A DNA stretch of 64,000 nt, taken from the NCBI GenBank assembly GCA_014871385.1, contig CM026422.1, forward strand, positions 13,070,831-13,134,830. The letters run 5' to 3'. Origin of the DNA: Ceratodon purpureus. Taxonomy: Eukaryota; Streptophyta; Bryopsida; Pseudoditrichales; Ditrichaceae. The notes beneath the pieces were generated by a model. The model saw only the letters and a program-made list of their open reading frames with translations, was not told the DNA's origin and did not search any database. Below, piece by piece: positions 35,565-50,316 of the stretch. A program made the translations under genes and the position numbers. Every line of letters starts with the position of its first letter. Positions within the stretch are counted from its first letter, which is position 1.

Positions 35565-36407
35565 CACATCATTGCCATTTAGAGGTTTTCAAAATGAAGG
35601 ATATTCCCAAAATGACACTTCATGTTGTGATCGACAACGAACATTCTGCCATAGCTGCCTTCATGTTTTGCTTTTTAGAATAGAAGTTATGACCAAATTT
35701 CAAATCAAAGTCTAATACGGTAACAAGACACAGCTGAAAGTTTGCTGCTAGTCAGGAACCCAGATGATGTTGGTCACTAGAAATGTGATCCAAGTTCCTT
35801 GACCAAGCAACCATCCAGTTAGAAACGTCCAAGAGAATGGCGCGCATCCCAGGCAGAATGCATTACAATTTACACACCTACTCAAAAACTCTGAGCACCT
35901 GCAAGTACAACCTCACACCGTTAACGCATCTCATCTTGTCTGCAACGCTACTAGCTTATCTCCAAATGAAGCCTGACACAAAGCAAGTGGTCTCTGAATC
36001 ATTTAAACTCAGCTCCATAAGTTTGAAAGCATGCAGAACGAATGGGGGTGAAAACAAAATGTACAAGTGAAATAAACCCAAATGCAATCTCACCACTTTA
36101 GAGTGGACAATATATGGAAGAGGCTGGTTCGAATACAGAATAATTAATATGAACAGGCCTGCTTAAAGCGGTATGTTTGGACTGTATCCACATGATGAGT
36201 GACAGTTACAACTGAACTACATTACAGAGTGTCACATATCAATCTAACAATGCTACTTGGCGGCAATGGTTACACTGCAACCTAGCACCCCCCAACTTAC
36301 ACCTTAAAACTAACTAAGCCTCAACGCAGTGATGCCGAAGATGCCTACACTTTTCTAATGCCGTAATAGCTAATCTAGTGGAAAGGAGTTATCACCTCAA
36401 ATACTCT
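35565..36407. other. SQD1 downstream region
   Basis: No gene recognised. It probably includes the 3' UTR of the minus-strand SQD1 gene. Confidence 0.5.
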
Positions 36408-38980
<2,573 letters not shown>

Positions 38981-38981
38981 A

Positions 38982-39233
38982 TTTCTTATGTCTCACTAAA
39001 AGACCATGGTTTGGTAAACAGTATTTTTTTTTTCCTACTTTGAGAAGGCGTAAAATATTATCACTTACTTTTATAATGGTATATTTTGTATTATTGGCAA
39101 GATTATACTTCACTATGTCATAATCAACAATTATTATACTATTTAAAGCAAACATGCAAAAGATATGAATTTCTCAAAGTAGGCAAAAAAAATCTGCTTA
39201 CCAAATTATGGTTTTTCAATGAGACAGAGGGAG
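38982..39233. mobile_element. Stowaway-like MITE, copy 1
   Basis: Diverged inverted repeats next to TA: the right end rc reads CTCCCTCTGTCTCATTG and the left end TTTCTTATGTCTCACTA; both arms continue with AACCATRRTTTGGTAARCAG and a CCTACTTTGAGAA stretch. 252 bp, non-coding, AT-rich core. Confidence 0.7.
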
Positions 39234-40928
39234 TATAAAACAAGGCTATTTACGTTTTCGTTTCGAGGTGAGTTAGGAATAAATTCATGCAATTTCTAAC
39301 CTCATAGAACCTATAAAGTTTGAAGAAATGTTTGATAGCCACATAGAAGTATGCTTAAAATTAAATACAAAGGACGTTCTTCGGCAATAAAAAAGAAATT
39401 AAAAAGAATTATTGCATTGGAAATCCTAATGGCAAGATTATACCTTAGTACGTCTTCTACATCTACAAAATACAAAACTTATAAAAAATAAGATCTTGAT
39501 TTTTGGTGCATTTTCAAAGTTTGTACTATCTAATTGATTTTGGGCATGAATGGTCTTCGAAAGGTATGAAAAAACTCTACAACCTTCAAAATGTCTCAAC
39601 TTCATGTGATCAAAATTTAGTAAATCAGACCTAGCCCAAAACAACAAGTACGAGGTTTTAGGCGACTTTAGGAGTTATAATTGCATATGAATTGGGTCCT
39701 TGTGAAATTGGCATAGGAATTGGTGCAATTGGTGGCTCAAAGAAAAGACAAAAGGCATTGCAATGGTAGCCAAAATTGAACACTAATCTCATAATTATTG
39801 ACAAATAGTGTAATATTTGACTGTCTATAACTAACAAAAATCTTCATATGATACTAACTAACAAATCTCGTGTAGTTATCTCATATTGGAGGTCAGGAAA
39901 AGAGAGCCAGTTGGTCATTCATGATGCAAAAGTGGTAGTATTTGTACAGCGTATATGAAAAAAGGAGGTAAGGTCCAGCCACCTATAACCAACCACTTAA
40001 GAATTTTAGCATATGATATAACGGTATATAAATTATATAGGATTTTTCAATTGTGCAAATACAAGGTTCTTATTGAATGCAAAAAATTCCGTTATTTTAT
40101 TTGCATTATTCAAATAGTTATAACTACTTGAAGTAAAAAGTACTTTAGGAAAACCAATTATATGCTCTAAAGTACAAATGATGTACATCTACTCTTTCAC
40201 TATCTAGAAATTAGACTTCATTGGTTTTGTGTACTAGGTTAGTAATGGGTGGCTCAACCTTAGAGCTAATCAAGTCTCAATCATCAAGTTTTTCCTTAAG
40301 GTACTGACAAATAAAAAAAATTACAGCCTATGGTGTATATTAATATTTATATGCTAATAAGAGGTAGGTTTTCTTTTCAAAGTCTACAAATAGAAATAAT
40401 AGAACAAAATTCTCTATTTTAATTTTCTTGAAAGTTCTATGAACGGTCTTTGTAAGAGTTCTTTGATACCAATGTGCACTTCGTATTAATTGTCTCTTGT
40501 ATCATTCAAAAGATAATATTCTTAACTAGCAAAGGCCCTTTATTCAATCAAGAGGTGCAAAGTAAATGTCATTTTAAAATATATACATGTGTCATTCACC
40601 ACCCCCCTCTCCCTCTAATGTCACTCCCTCACTCTACCATTAATTCTAATACCATCCACGTGACCTAGACTATAGTGAGACACATAACACTCATAAACTT
40701 GTTAAAAAAAGAATTGTATCCATTTTGTACTAAATAAACCTTTGGAAGTTGAAGAATTAATGAAATTCAAATTTTCGATAGAAATTGAAGCAGTATAAAA
40801 CTAAGTAGTTCAAGAATATGAATGATCAATGTTGTTCATTGCAAACACCATAATTGTACATATTTAGTCGCACAAACATAAGTCCTTACAGTGAAACTTA
40901 TAATTGTGCTTCATACATATGGATAGTC
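39234..40928. other. AT-rich spacer
   Basis: No gene recognised. A short sequence at about 39970-40010 (CACCTATAACCAACCACTTAA) recurs in related form near 54790 and at the window's right end, suggesting a dispersed repeat. Confidence 0.5.
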
Positions 40929-42269
40929 TTATTCTATTCTATCCATAAATTGTTTCCAAAAATAGACCATTCCTTCTAATTTCTTGAAGATTGCCATTAT
41001 TTCCAAAAATGTAGGCCGCACTAAAGGATCCTCATGCCAACATCTTTGGAACAACTCTATCACCCATGGCTTCAAATGTTGAGGTAAAGTAGGTCTTTTT
41101 CCTTGAAGCACACGGTCCATGTTCGTTCCCTTATCTTCAAGATGTTCAAAAGGTACATATCCTGTCAAAATTTCATAACATGTCATTGCATAACTATACA
41201 CATCCACCTTTGGGGTGAAAACATTAGAAGTACCCAAAGTCCGGTTCTTCACAGCCTCCAAGATCTCCGGTGCTCTCCAAAACCCAGTGCCAACAACCCC
41301 AGCTGAACACTCATAATCGGCTACAAAACACACAAACCCAACACCCAGATCTAATGGATCCAATCGATCTTCCTCCTTATAACCAGGCTTCCAAAAGCTT
41401 GTGGATTCAATGAGCACATTGGAGGCTTTTAGGTCTCTATGCAAGGTGCTTTCATCATTTAATCCTTGCATCCCACATGCGATAGAATTCCACATTCTAT
41501 AAATGCAATCTTCTTGATAAGATCCGTCCTCCATCATGAAGGGTGGGTGTCGATTGCCATTATGTTGCATTCTCACATCCAATAACTTTCGCACATCACC
41601 CCAAAATTTCAACATCTCAAACGCAAATCTTCCATCATTCAAAAGCCTTCCCGTAAGAATTGGATTCCGCGGATAATGCGATCCTGCTGATCCGTTACAG
41701 AGCAGGTTAAGGGGCCACTGCTTTCGTAACTCACGCACAGAATACCCCACTTCAAACACCTTCATAACCATGGGAACTGATCGGCCTCCGATATCCTTCC
41801 TATGCTCATAAATTGTAGCTTGCCCTCCCTTTGCAATCATCTCCCCTTCCACCTTCCCACCAATTTGAAAGAAATCGCTGTCCTCATTCTCCATCTGTAG
41901 CCGCCGCATCTCTTCAACGTTGTCCTTATACAATTCAGCCCACTCCTCCTCCGTCATTTCCACTCCACAACTCTCTCCACCAGTCTCCGAAGTAGACGAC
42001 TGTTTCCTTCCACTGGTTGCAGGAGTGTAATGCCGATTTGATTCCACCTCTGTCCAATGAGACTTGGAGGCTTCAATCTCTGCATCCTTCTCACTCATGC
42101 CCCTTTCACTCTTTAGCGTCATCAGAGTGTGTATACGTGCAGAATAGTACTTGGTAGAAGATGACGAGGAAGATGCAACACCCGTCGAATTCTCGATGTG
42201 AGAGTGGAGTGGTGCTTTCCTCGCTGTGAAGAAAAAAGACTCGCTTAAGATACCACTCTCCGACTCCAT
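40929..42269 (-). CDS. Protein kinase (TKL-like) with DYE in place of DFG
   Basis: A single exon of 446 codons. Residues 1-130 are Ser/Thr-rich and polar with no domain I recognise. The kinase domain runs from about 136 to 440: a loose Gly-rich loop (IAKGGQATIYE), the ATP-anchoring Lys170 in VMKVFE, the catalytic loop HRDLKASN (277-284), ADYE (317-320) at the DFG position, GTGFWRAPE (327-335), and the C-lobe VDVYSYAMTCYEILTGYVPFE and RCWHEDPLVRPTF. The VYSYAMTCYE and RP-x-F forms are those of TKL kinases expanded in bryophytes. The aspartate is kept but Gly is replaced by Glu, so activity may be changed. Substrate and role unknown. No stop or frameshift. Confidence 0.88.
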   Translation of the reverse strand: MESESGILSESFFFTARKAPLHSHIENSTGVASSSSSSTKYYSARIHTLMTLKSERGMSEKDAEIEASKSHWTEVESNRHYTPATSGRKQSSTSETGGESCGVEMTEEEWAELYKDNVEEMRRLQMENEDSDFFQIGGKVEGEMIAKGGQATIYEHRKDIGGRSVPMVMKVFEVGYSVRELRKQWPLNLLCNGSAGSHYPRNPILTGRLLNDGRFAFEMLKFWGDVRKLLDVRMQHNGNRHPPFMMEDGSYQEDCIYRMWNSIACGMQGLNDESTLHRDLKASNVLIESTSFWKPGYKEEDRLDPLDLGVGFVCFVADYECSAGVVGTGFWRAPEILEAVKNRTLGTSNVFTPKVDVYSYAMTCYEILTGYVPFEHLEDKGTNMDRVLQGKRPTLPQHLKPWVIELFQRCWHEDPLVRPTFLEIMAIFKKLEGMVYFWKQFMDRIE

Positions 42270-42839
42270 CTCAAAATCTGCAACCTGCCAACTTTTAAAT
42301 GGTCAATATGTAAGACCATAGGTGCAACACAATCACGTGCTCCTAAGGAATGGGCGAGATCATGCATGGATCATGGAATAATAACTAATCCAACTTGTTG
42401 GTTTGACACTCTCAAACATGTTCACTCATCAGATCAACACTAGCAAACCAACGTAGAATATGAAGCGTGAGGAAGGTAGCTCATCTTATTACCGCTTCTT
42501 TCTTGAACGACAGTTTCGCTGCTACACCAAGCGCAATCGATCTACTGAGCTCGAAAACACCAGCTTGAGTTTGGCCGAAAGTGATCGATCACTCCTATAA
42601 CTAAAATTTTGCAACGAACGAAGTCCTCCCTGCACCCCTCAAATCTGCTGGAAACGGATTAGTGACCACCACCTAAGCTAAGCTCTCAATTCCTCTACTT
42701 ACAACCAAAAGGAAATGATCGGCAGAGCGCTGCAACAGAATCGAAGAAGCCTGGAACTGAAGCTCCTGAACTTGGAAATCGAGTCGCGATGGAAGTGAAG
42801 GTGGAGGTGATCGATCTGCTTCCTGATATACCCTCCTTC
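42270..42839. other. Kinase upstream region
   Basis: Presumed promoter/5' UTR of the minus-strand kinase. It may also contain remnants of the 3' end of the MYB pseudogene, which I could not follow in frame. Confidence 0.4.
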
Positions 42840-43596
42840 ACGACGCGGTCAAAAACGAGTGAGAACACAAAAGTAGACGAGGTGAAGGTCAAGCGGGATT
42901 GCAGACAAAGCGAGTGGAAAAGACATGCCGCGGAAGTCCAAGATCTTTACTGCTAGTAGAGGGTGATCAAGGTGCCGGTACAAGTCACCGCATTCATCTA
43001 ACAGGGAAGCGGGGGGTAGTGGACTAGAAATTGTACTTGGCTTGATGGATTTCCAGAGCTCGGCTTCAGGATATGAGGTAGGCTTGTGAGCTTGCAAGCA
43101 AACGACGACTCGTGATTATCCTCGGCTCCAGACTTGGACGTAACTGCGCTGCTGGAAGAAAGCTCCGAATGCAAATCGACGTCGCTTTTGCAGCTTGCTG
43201 GAGCAGGGTTGATGATAACGCTCGTGGGTGACTTAGGTCCTAGGTGACTTAAGGACCTTGATGAGCACCGGCCCATCGTCGCTCTGGCACATCTTCAGTT
43301 GGGGAGCGGGTTTGGGGCCTCGGAGTTGACGCACAGGCTTTACGGGCTCCTTGAGCTTGCGTTTCTTCACCTTCCGAGACTCCAACTTAGTGCCGCTTGC
43401 GTCAGAGTCGTCACCGTCCTCGCCATCAGGGGAGTCGGAGTCATCACCATCCTCATCATTGCTCGAGTCGAGGGGCAGGTGCGTGGCAGGATCGAGCCCC
43501 TGGTTGCGAAGCAGGCGCTTCTTCAGGCGAGTATTCCAGTAGTTCTTTATTTCGTTGTCTGGGGGCCTTGGCAACTGCGCCACAATTCCAGACCAT
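42840..43596 (-). pseudogene. R2R3-MYB pseudogene (third exon onward)
   Basis: It starts after an acceptor (TTTTACAG) with the second half of the R3 repeat: [18 protein letters not shown] then [22 protein letters not shown]. Functional R2R3-MYBs have LPGRTDNEIKN, so the GRT turn is damaged. An acidic and a basic segment follow, then stop (KSPRT). A short tandem duplication of TAAGTCACC at about 43232-43256 appears to have shifted the frame; the protein-like sequence continues in a second frame (SPTSVIINPAPASCKSD) and then a third (SYPEAELWKSIKPSTISS). The R2 exons are absent upstream. It is a transcription-factor relic. Confidence 0.8.
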
Positions 43597-45184
43597 CTGT
43601 AAAACACACAAACGCTCAGATTTCATTCTACCACGAGAGAAACAACACCAGGATTCTCTCAACAAAATCATGCATGTACAAGGAACTGTCACGAGCATGG
43701 CTCCAAACATGCGGAAACAGTGCATAAGATGTGCAAAACATCATCGACGAATACCCATCGACGTTTCCGAGAGTGACGAATAGGGTTTCAAATATGGGAA
43801 CGCATTGGGAACACATTGGGAACTAAGCGACATGACTGCACCACAAGCCATGGAACGTCAACGGGTTTTCATATAACCCTTCCTTGAAGAATTTAAATTT
43901 TAATCACAAATTGGAAAAATATGATTGAAAAAATATGTGATGATTGCATGTTTTTGTAGGTAAAATTCTTGTAAAGAATCAAAATCTTGTAAATTCTTGG
44001 ATTTTAGTTAGAATTAAAATCTATACTAATCGATGAGAGAATGGATTTATTAAGACTTGAAAGCGAAAATATTTTATTCTCTACCTTATGGTTTGGCCAA
44101 AAGCAATCGTGTTAATTATGAGGGATATAAATTAGAAAGAAAATAAAAGATTTTTTACTATGTTATATTATTTATGAGCTACTTGCATAGTTTAAATGAT
44201 TTATGAAGATATTAATTTTATTTAAAATTCAATTTATTTTAAGTTCTAAAATAACCATATGCAGGAAAAAATATAGAATTGAAATTGGCTTCAACTTTTT
44301 TCACTTTTTATTATGTACTATGCTATGTTTTTATTGATTGTTTTAGATTCAAGTTTCAAATAAACAATTAAAATTAGATTAAGACACTAATTTTTTCTTT
44401 CTACTTATTGAATATTTGAAGTGTATGGTGTATATAGAATTAATATGAATTATATGTTCTTAATGAAGATCAATCCTTAAATTGATTCAGAGTCTATACA
44501 AAATATGGATTTTGAATTTTTACTTCCACAGAAGAAAATCGTGATCTTTTGGATATTTAAAGATGACAAAAAAGGTAAGAACCGTGCCTTTAAATTGTTT
44601 CTTTCTCCAAATTCACTTTCTTTCGTGCATCCAAAATTATATATTAACAAATTCCTCTTAGGCTTCAATTTAAAGATCTAAGTGATACCTTATGTTTATA
44701 AAATTAAAATATGTGATGGTTTGTCGAGCATGTAATCAATTACCTCCACAATGCTAATTCATAATAATTTATATGAACCATTGTTAATTTATAAAGAAGA
44801 CCCATACATCCACTTTGTCCAGGTCTTTTTGTGTTAACAAAGAGGTTATAGGCTTATAGATTCGAAGTAGTTTACATTTAAATAGAATTGTTAAATTCGG
44901 TTTTAAGTCTTATTTTATTTTATTTTTTTGATAATTAAAAAATTAACATGCATATATATTGAAATTTACATTTTGTGGAATTAAACACAAATTTTCACAT
45001 TATGCCAGAGTATTTAAGCATTGACTATATTAATTTGAAGTTCAAATTTTTAATTTAAAAAATATAAAAATCTAATTTTTTTTAGAATGTTCAAGATTTA
45101 CAATGTTTAAGAAAAAATCATGAATACATTTGTAACTTGCATTGTGTGAATATATATTTACTTAATAAAATGTGTAAAGCGTTA

Positions 45185-45444
45185 CCCCCTCTGTTTCCAA
45201 AATAAAACCATGGTTTCCACAAAGTTTTTGTTTCACAAAGAAACCATGGTTTCATTATTACCAGGAAGTCAACCATCAATATACATATTGAAAACCGTGT
45301 TAAGCCAAATGGGATTATGGCACTTGAAATCCGTGTTAAGCCAAATGACTCTTTCAATTAAAATAAGCAAAATTCAAGGCGGCGTCACTGTGCTTAATCC
45401 TGGCCCGAAATAGAAACCATGGTTTCTTTTGGAAACAAAGGGAG
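45185..45444. mobile_element. Stowaway-like MITE, copy 2
   Basis: TA-flanked, 260 bp. The ends CCCCCTCTGTTTCCAAAA and TTTTGGAAACAAAGGGAG are inverted repeats, followed inside by AACCATGGTTTC. The core shares GGCGGCGTCACTGTGCTTAA with copy 3 (in the reverse orientation). Tc1/mariner-type non-autonomous element. Confidence 0.85.
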
Positions 45445-45592
45445 TACATACGAATTAATTGACAAATTAAAAAAAACACATAAACAATCCATAAATAAGT
45501 AGTAAATAAGATTGCATGTTACAAAAAAAACACATTAATTAGATTCTAAGAAGAATTCTTGTAGAATTGTCATGCGATTGATAGATTAGTTT

Positions 45593-45595
<3 letters not shown>

Positions 45596-45665
<70 letters not shown>
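45596..45665. repeat. TA microsatellite (~70 bp)
   Basis: An uninterrupted TA dinucleotide run. Confidence 0.97.
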
Positions 45666-45667
<2 letters not shown>

Positions 45668-46199
45668 AGTATTTTGAAAGGCGGTTAGATTTCAAAATAA
45701 AATAATTGCAATATATCTTTTTAGAATATTGTAAATGATTATTTATAGGTGGATCCTTAAGTGCTCAAGTAACCCTAAAAGTGGTCATTTCAAATAAAAT
45801 GTGCTATAGAATTAGCTAGGATTGTCCACATTGAATGTTTTTTGGAATTAGTCTTTTCAAAATCAAGTTTCTTTGGAGTACATTTCATAAAATCACTAAA
45901 AATGTATATAATATATTTAGAAAATTTATGAAAAGTTGTAAGGTGTTGGTGTTAGAACATATTGTACTATTTCCAAATTTTTAGAGAATGAATAATGCAT
46001 AGAAAACACATATATAATATTGAAAATATAGTGGAAATTCCAAATTTGTTATCTTTTGATGAATTTAAGTATAATAGTTAAAAAGACCTGATAAAGAAGA
46101 TGCTATAACCATCTTCTAGTTTTGCCTTGTTTGATCTTAAATCACTTAGCCTACCTATATCATTGGATATTTGTGAATCTTTAAATTCCTTCTTCATAT

Positions 46200-48545
46200 A
46201 TTTTTATGGGACCTTAACGGAGCTCCTACGCTCCCAACATTGGGAATGCAGACGCTTCCAAAGACCCCGATGAAGATGGGAGCGCCAGGGTTTGTGATGT
46301 GGGGCTGTGCAGACCCGGGCTCGGACCCCCACATGTGTTGCACAGATTCTGCGCTCATGCTGTTTGTTGTATCATCTTCAGAGTTCATCCTACCATAGGA
46401 ATAGTTGTGTGAAGATTTGTTTCTGAAATCATGTCAAACATATTCAATGACTCACAGGCCTTCACATATCTGGTACTGCAAGCAATGTGGTGCCTATGTG
46501 TTGATCACTGGCAATGCATCGCTGGATTCTTTAGTTTTGGGTTTCAGAGTGATAAATTAGGGTGAATTGGGGCGGATTTTCTGGAGAATGGTTTTGGAGT
46601 TGATCTCACTTTGATTGCAATTAGTTGTAATTTGGAAAGGTATTGTACGTTACTGTGTAGGTGATGTACTGTAATTTTAGAGTTGCAAGTGCGGATGAGA
46701 GAAGATTGTGCATCAACAACATGCTCTATTTGTCCTGAAATGAGATGCCAGGTTTTGGAGGTCGCATACACTAGTAATTTATTTGAGGGTTGTGTAGTGC
46801 ATTGAAACCTTAAGTGAACTAGCTTTGTGTGATGGTTTTTGTTTTGGGGTTGTCGTTTGCAAATAATCAGCTGCTGAAAATAAAGAAGAGGAAAACTGAT
46901 GATGGATATGTTCTAGATCGCAACAATCACCTTGTTCGCCTTAACGATGTTGAAGCTGGCAAAGAGCTGCTCAAGAGGTAATTATCAAATTTCTCTCCGC
47001 CAATCTCTTTTGGATTATGGTCCCTCTTTCTTTCAAATTTGGTTCTGTGATTGTTGCTTGTACTATACTTTGTTTCTGAATTCACGAATGGGAGTGTAGT
47101 CAGGCAAGGGTGAAGGGAGAGTGGAGAAGGAGTATGGTATGAACTGTAATGGCTGTGGTTTGTTCGTCTGCTATCGCTGTGAGGAAGATTTGGAAGGAGC
47201 TACTTTCCTGTACGTGACAGTTGGTGCTCTTTAGCTCTGTTGCTCCAGGAACCAATCCTCAGATTTCACAATCTGACCGGTGACCTTCCCGTCGGTTGTT
47301 GATATTCAATTACAAATTTTACGAACCCCAAAGTGTTGTCAAGTGTCCATATGTGAAACTAATGTGGAAATGAGATTGGTTGTAGGATGCTCCAGTACCA
47401 CCGTGCTTATCACAAATAGGTGGAGGCTTTATTCAGGTTGCTATAGAACTTGTCGAAGATTTGGCACAAAATTCTTTCAAATTCTCCTGATTATAAAAAT
47501 ATCATTCAACCCTGTTTTGCACCTTGAATGTGTAAGAGTTCTACACCGAAGTCTTTGAATTCTCTTAACTCTCGATCACTTAAGATCACTAAATCCTTGA
47601 TTATCTGATGTCGAGCTAGTCCATGAATCATGAAGGCGTCACTGACGAGATTATCTCTGCTCAGCTGTGAATGCTGACGATCTTCCTGTAACTGTGGCTA
47701 CACGAGCAGCTCTTGGTGAAGAAGACAACCTACGAACTGAGTACATGGGAACGCTGATCTTCATCGGACCAGACATGTGAAGGCCTGTGAGTGATTGAAT
47801 ATGTTTAACATGATTCAGAAAAAATTCTTCACACATCCATTCCTAAGTTGATCAACAAGTGATCAAACTTTGATCAACAAGTTCCACATGAATCAGCAAC
47901 AGGTCACACTCAACAGAGACAAAATCACATTTTCAGTAGCTCATCTCTCAGGGGCTCAATGAGTCCCGTGTGATGCAGTATCAAGAAAGAGATTTAGATG
48001 GCCTCAAGCTGACAATCTCTTATGTCAATTCACAAGTGAAGCTAACTCTTTTCAAACAAGAGCCACAATCCTACCACAACCAGCACTTGGATATGTTGCA
48101 AAAGACATGCACTTATGTTTGGACGATCAGTGAGTGTCATCTGATATCAGAAAAGAAATCTAGTTTTGGAGCTGAAGGGACTGTTTGAATCAATTGGCAT
48201 GGACATGAAGAAATTTGTGAACTTAGAAGCTTGCTGACTTACACTAAAAGCCCTTTGCTTCGAGTGGAGAGTGAGAATTGCAAGTCTGGAGATGGGAGGA
48301 GTCTACGTCAGCATGGAGTCGGTGGGTTGGGAACCAGAGAGTTGAAGGTTGTATGATCTTATAATTGCAAGGAGGGAAGGTGGGAGGGTAAGAGGTGGTG
48401 TTGCTTGGGCAGGCATGTTTAGCTTTTTTATTAATTTATTATGGGACCTGTAGGGTACGCATACGCTTCTGACATGGCGCGCCAGCGTTCCTGGAGATCC
48501 GATGAAGATGAGCATCACCTTCGAGAGCTCCTTCTCGAACATGTA
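46200..48545 (+). pseudogene. STEEP1: STEEP1/UPF0428-family pseudogene pieces
   Basis: Exon-like pieces in family order. 46871-46977: [36 protein letters not shown], then a donor. About 47104-47220: [38 protein letters not shown], with the paired CxxC zinc ligands. 47230-47290: SSVAPGTNPQISQSDR in a shifted frame. About 47667-47780: VNADDLPVTVATRAALGEED then TEYMG and a stop. 48441-48545: MGPVGYAYASDMARQRSW, resembling the family's C-terminal MG-x-LGLRLS-x-M block. A further decayed MGP...DEDGS block lies at 46208-46275. The N-terminal exon with the first CxxC was not found, and frameshifts and stops break the reading frame. The real family binds metal and acts in ER-linked trafficking in animals; its plant role is little known. 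Confidence 0.72.
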
Positions 48546-50316
48546 GGAAGCTCTTTTCCTTCCCTCGTCATGGTTGTGCATCCTCTCTTTCCTCTTGCTA
48601 GATTTTTAGCTCAAACGTATATCCCTAGAGTGAAGATAGACCTGGTATACATATTCGGTGCAAAATTAGGGTTTGGTGTCTGGGCTCTCTCATTGTTGTT
48701 TGACCCGGACTTTTAGATTTAGTATCTTCTTTCCAACATCTTGGTTCATCACTTTCTCTAATCATCGAGAGAACCTTATTTTGAATGGATATAGTTGAAT
48801 GACGGTGATCTTTGGGTAACATGTTGTGAGCAAAGTAAGGGTTCGGTATCTTCCTTTCCATAGCTTAATTCTACACTCTCTTCTATAATTTTTGTGATTG
48901 AACTATATTAGCTATGTGATTTGTGTTTAATCTAAATTCTATTCTTTGATGATAAACATAATTGAACCCTATACTTTAGTTTTGATTTTCTCCAAGTTTT
49001 GTACTTGTACCCCATTACAACATGAAATGACTCAAGGACTTCAAACAGACTACAACATCTACAAACAGATCAAACGTATCCTATCACCGGAGTAGCAAAG
49101 ACTCAGCGCGGATAGTGGATGGATCTTGCAGACGAAGTCCACAAGAAGTACTTTTCAAGTGGATCTCTTCGTAGACAAGTCCTGAAGCAGTCCGAAAAAT
49201 CAAACAGTTCCCCAGTCCTCAAGCTCTACATCAATATACTTGGACACAACAACTCTAGTCCAAAAGAGTTCTTTGTAATCCGTTAGCAACCTCACTTCAA
49301 ACCCCAGTACAAATTCAAACTGATTCAAACTGAAGCAGCCAATAACGAACGCCCAAGCAAGAGAAGAAACCCATAAACACAAAAACATAGTCTCACCTCC
49401 AAGCAGAGCTTCTGGGAGTCGCAATTGCTCGAAACCTATTCGACACCAAACACAAAAATCTCACAAGAAAACTGACGACTACACAAGAAGACAGAATAAC
49501 CAAAAAAGAACACAACCTCCAGGCATTGCACAAGCACCATCGCCAGCAGAGAAGCACCCATTCCCATTCCCAACACGTCCACTCCAACCCCCGTCTCTTC
49601 CTTCCCTGTAGCAAACTGTCCACCATCGCGTAAAAGCTAAAGCTAAACTCAAAAATAAAAACAGAAACAAAAACAAAACCTCCACCACAACCAAAGACTC
49701 AGCCTGGAATAAAAGAACCGAAAGAGCTCCATCAGGCAACACATACGGAGAAAATAGTTTCACTAACTATAAAATGGAAAAGGTTATTGACAAAGCTCAG
49801 CCTGATGCTGCAAAATCCCATATACAAACCCTTCCCAGCTCTCACGACAACGGCATTCTGTTTACCAAGGGGATTCCTATAGTACCTGTTCAAAAATTGA
49901 CCTACTCAAAATGAATTCAAAAAATCAGAAACCTATTAATTAAGAATCACTAAAGATGAACCTACACAGACTACAAGAACAAGAGGAAGAGAGAACGTAG
50001 CATTCAAAGAAGGACTACCAGTTGTCAAGCCAACCATCGGAGTCATCCAAGAATTCAAGAATACAAACAAACTCCAAAACTAAGAGAGCATTCACAAGTG
50101 ACACAGTATAAAAAATAACAACAAGCAATTTCACGAAACTCAAATGACAAGGACCAAGAAAATATGGACTAAGAAATCACCTAGGGTTCTCGACTTTCCT
50201 CCTTGACCTGCTTGAGCGTCTTCAACCTTGACTTCGTAACAGAGGTCGCTAATCTGTTGCGGAACCAAGGTACCAATTGAAGTAACGCAATCTGCGGAAA
50301 AATCTTCTCTGCAGCC
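48546..50316. other. Spacer without recognised gene
   Basis: Nothing beyond incidental frames is visible. The minus-strand frame at 49479-49763 has a hydrophobic, low-complexity composition and no flanking support. Confidence 0.45.

Larger units (their letters stand above)
43597..46193. other. AT-rich spacer with MITE and TA microsatellite
   Basis: No gene recognised. Very AT-rich throughout. The Stowaway-like MITE (45185-45444) and the TA array are listed separately. Confidence 0.6.

Noticed and set aside
34189-35567. Pro/Ser-rich or Gly/Arg-rich frames in all directions
   Set aside because: They are the two inverted arms of the foldback element read in different frames.
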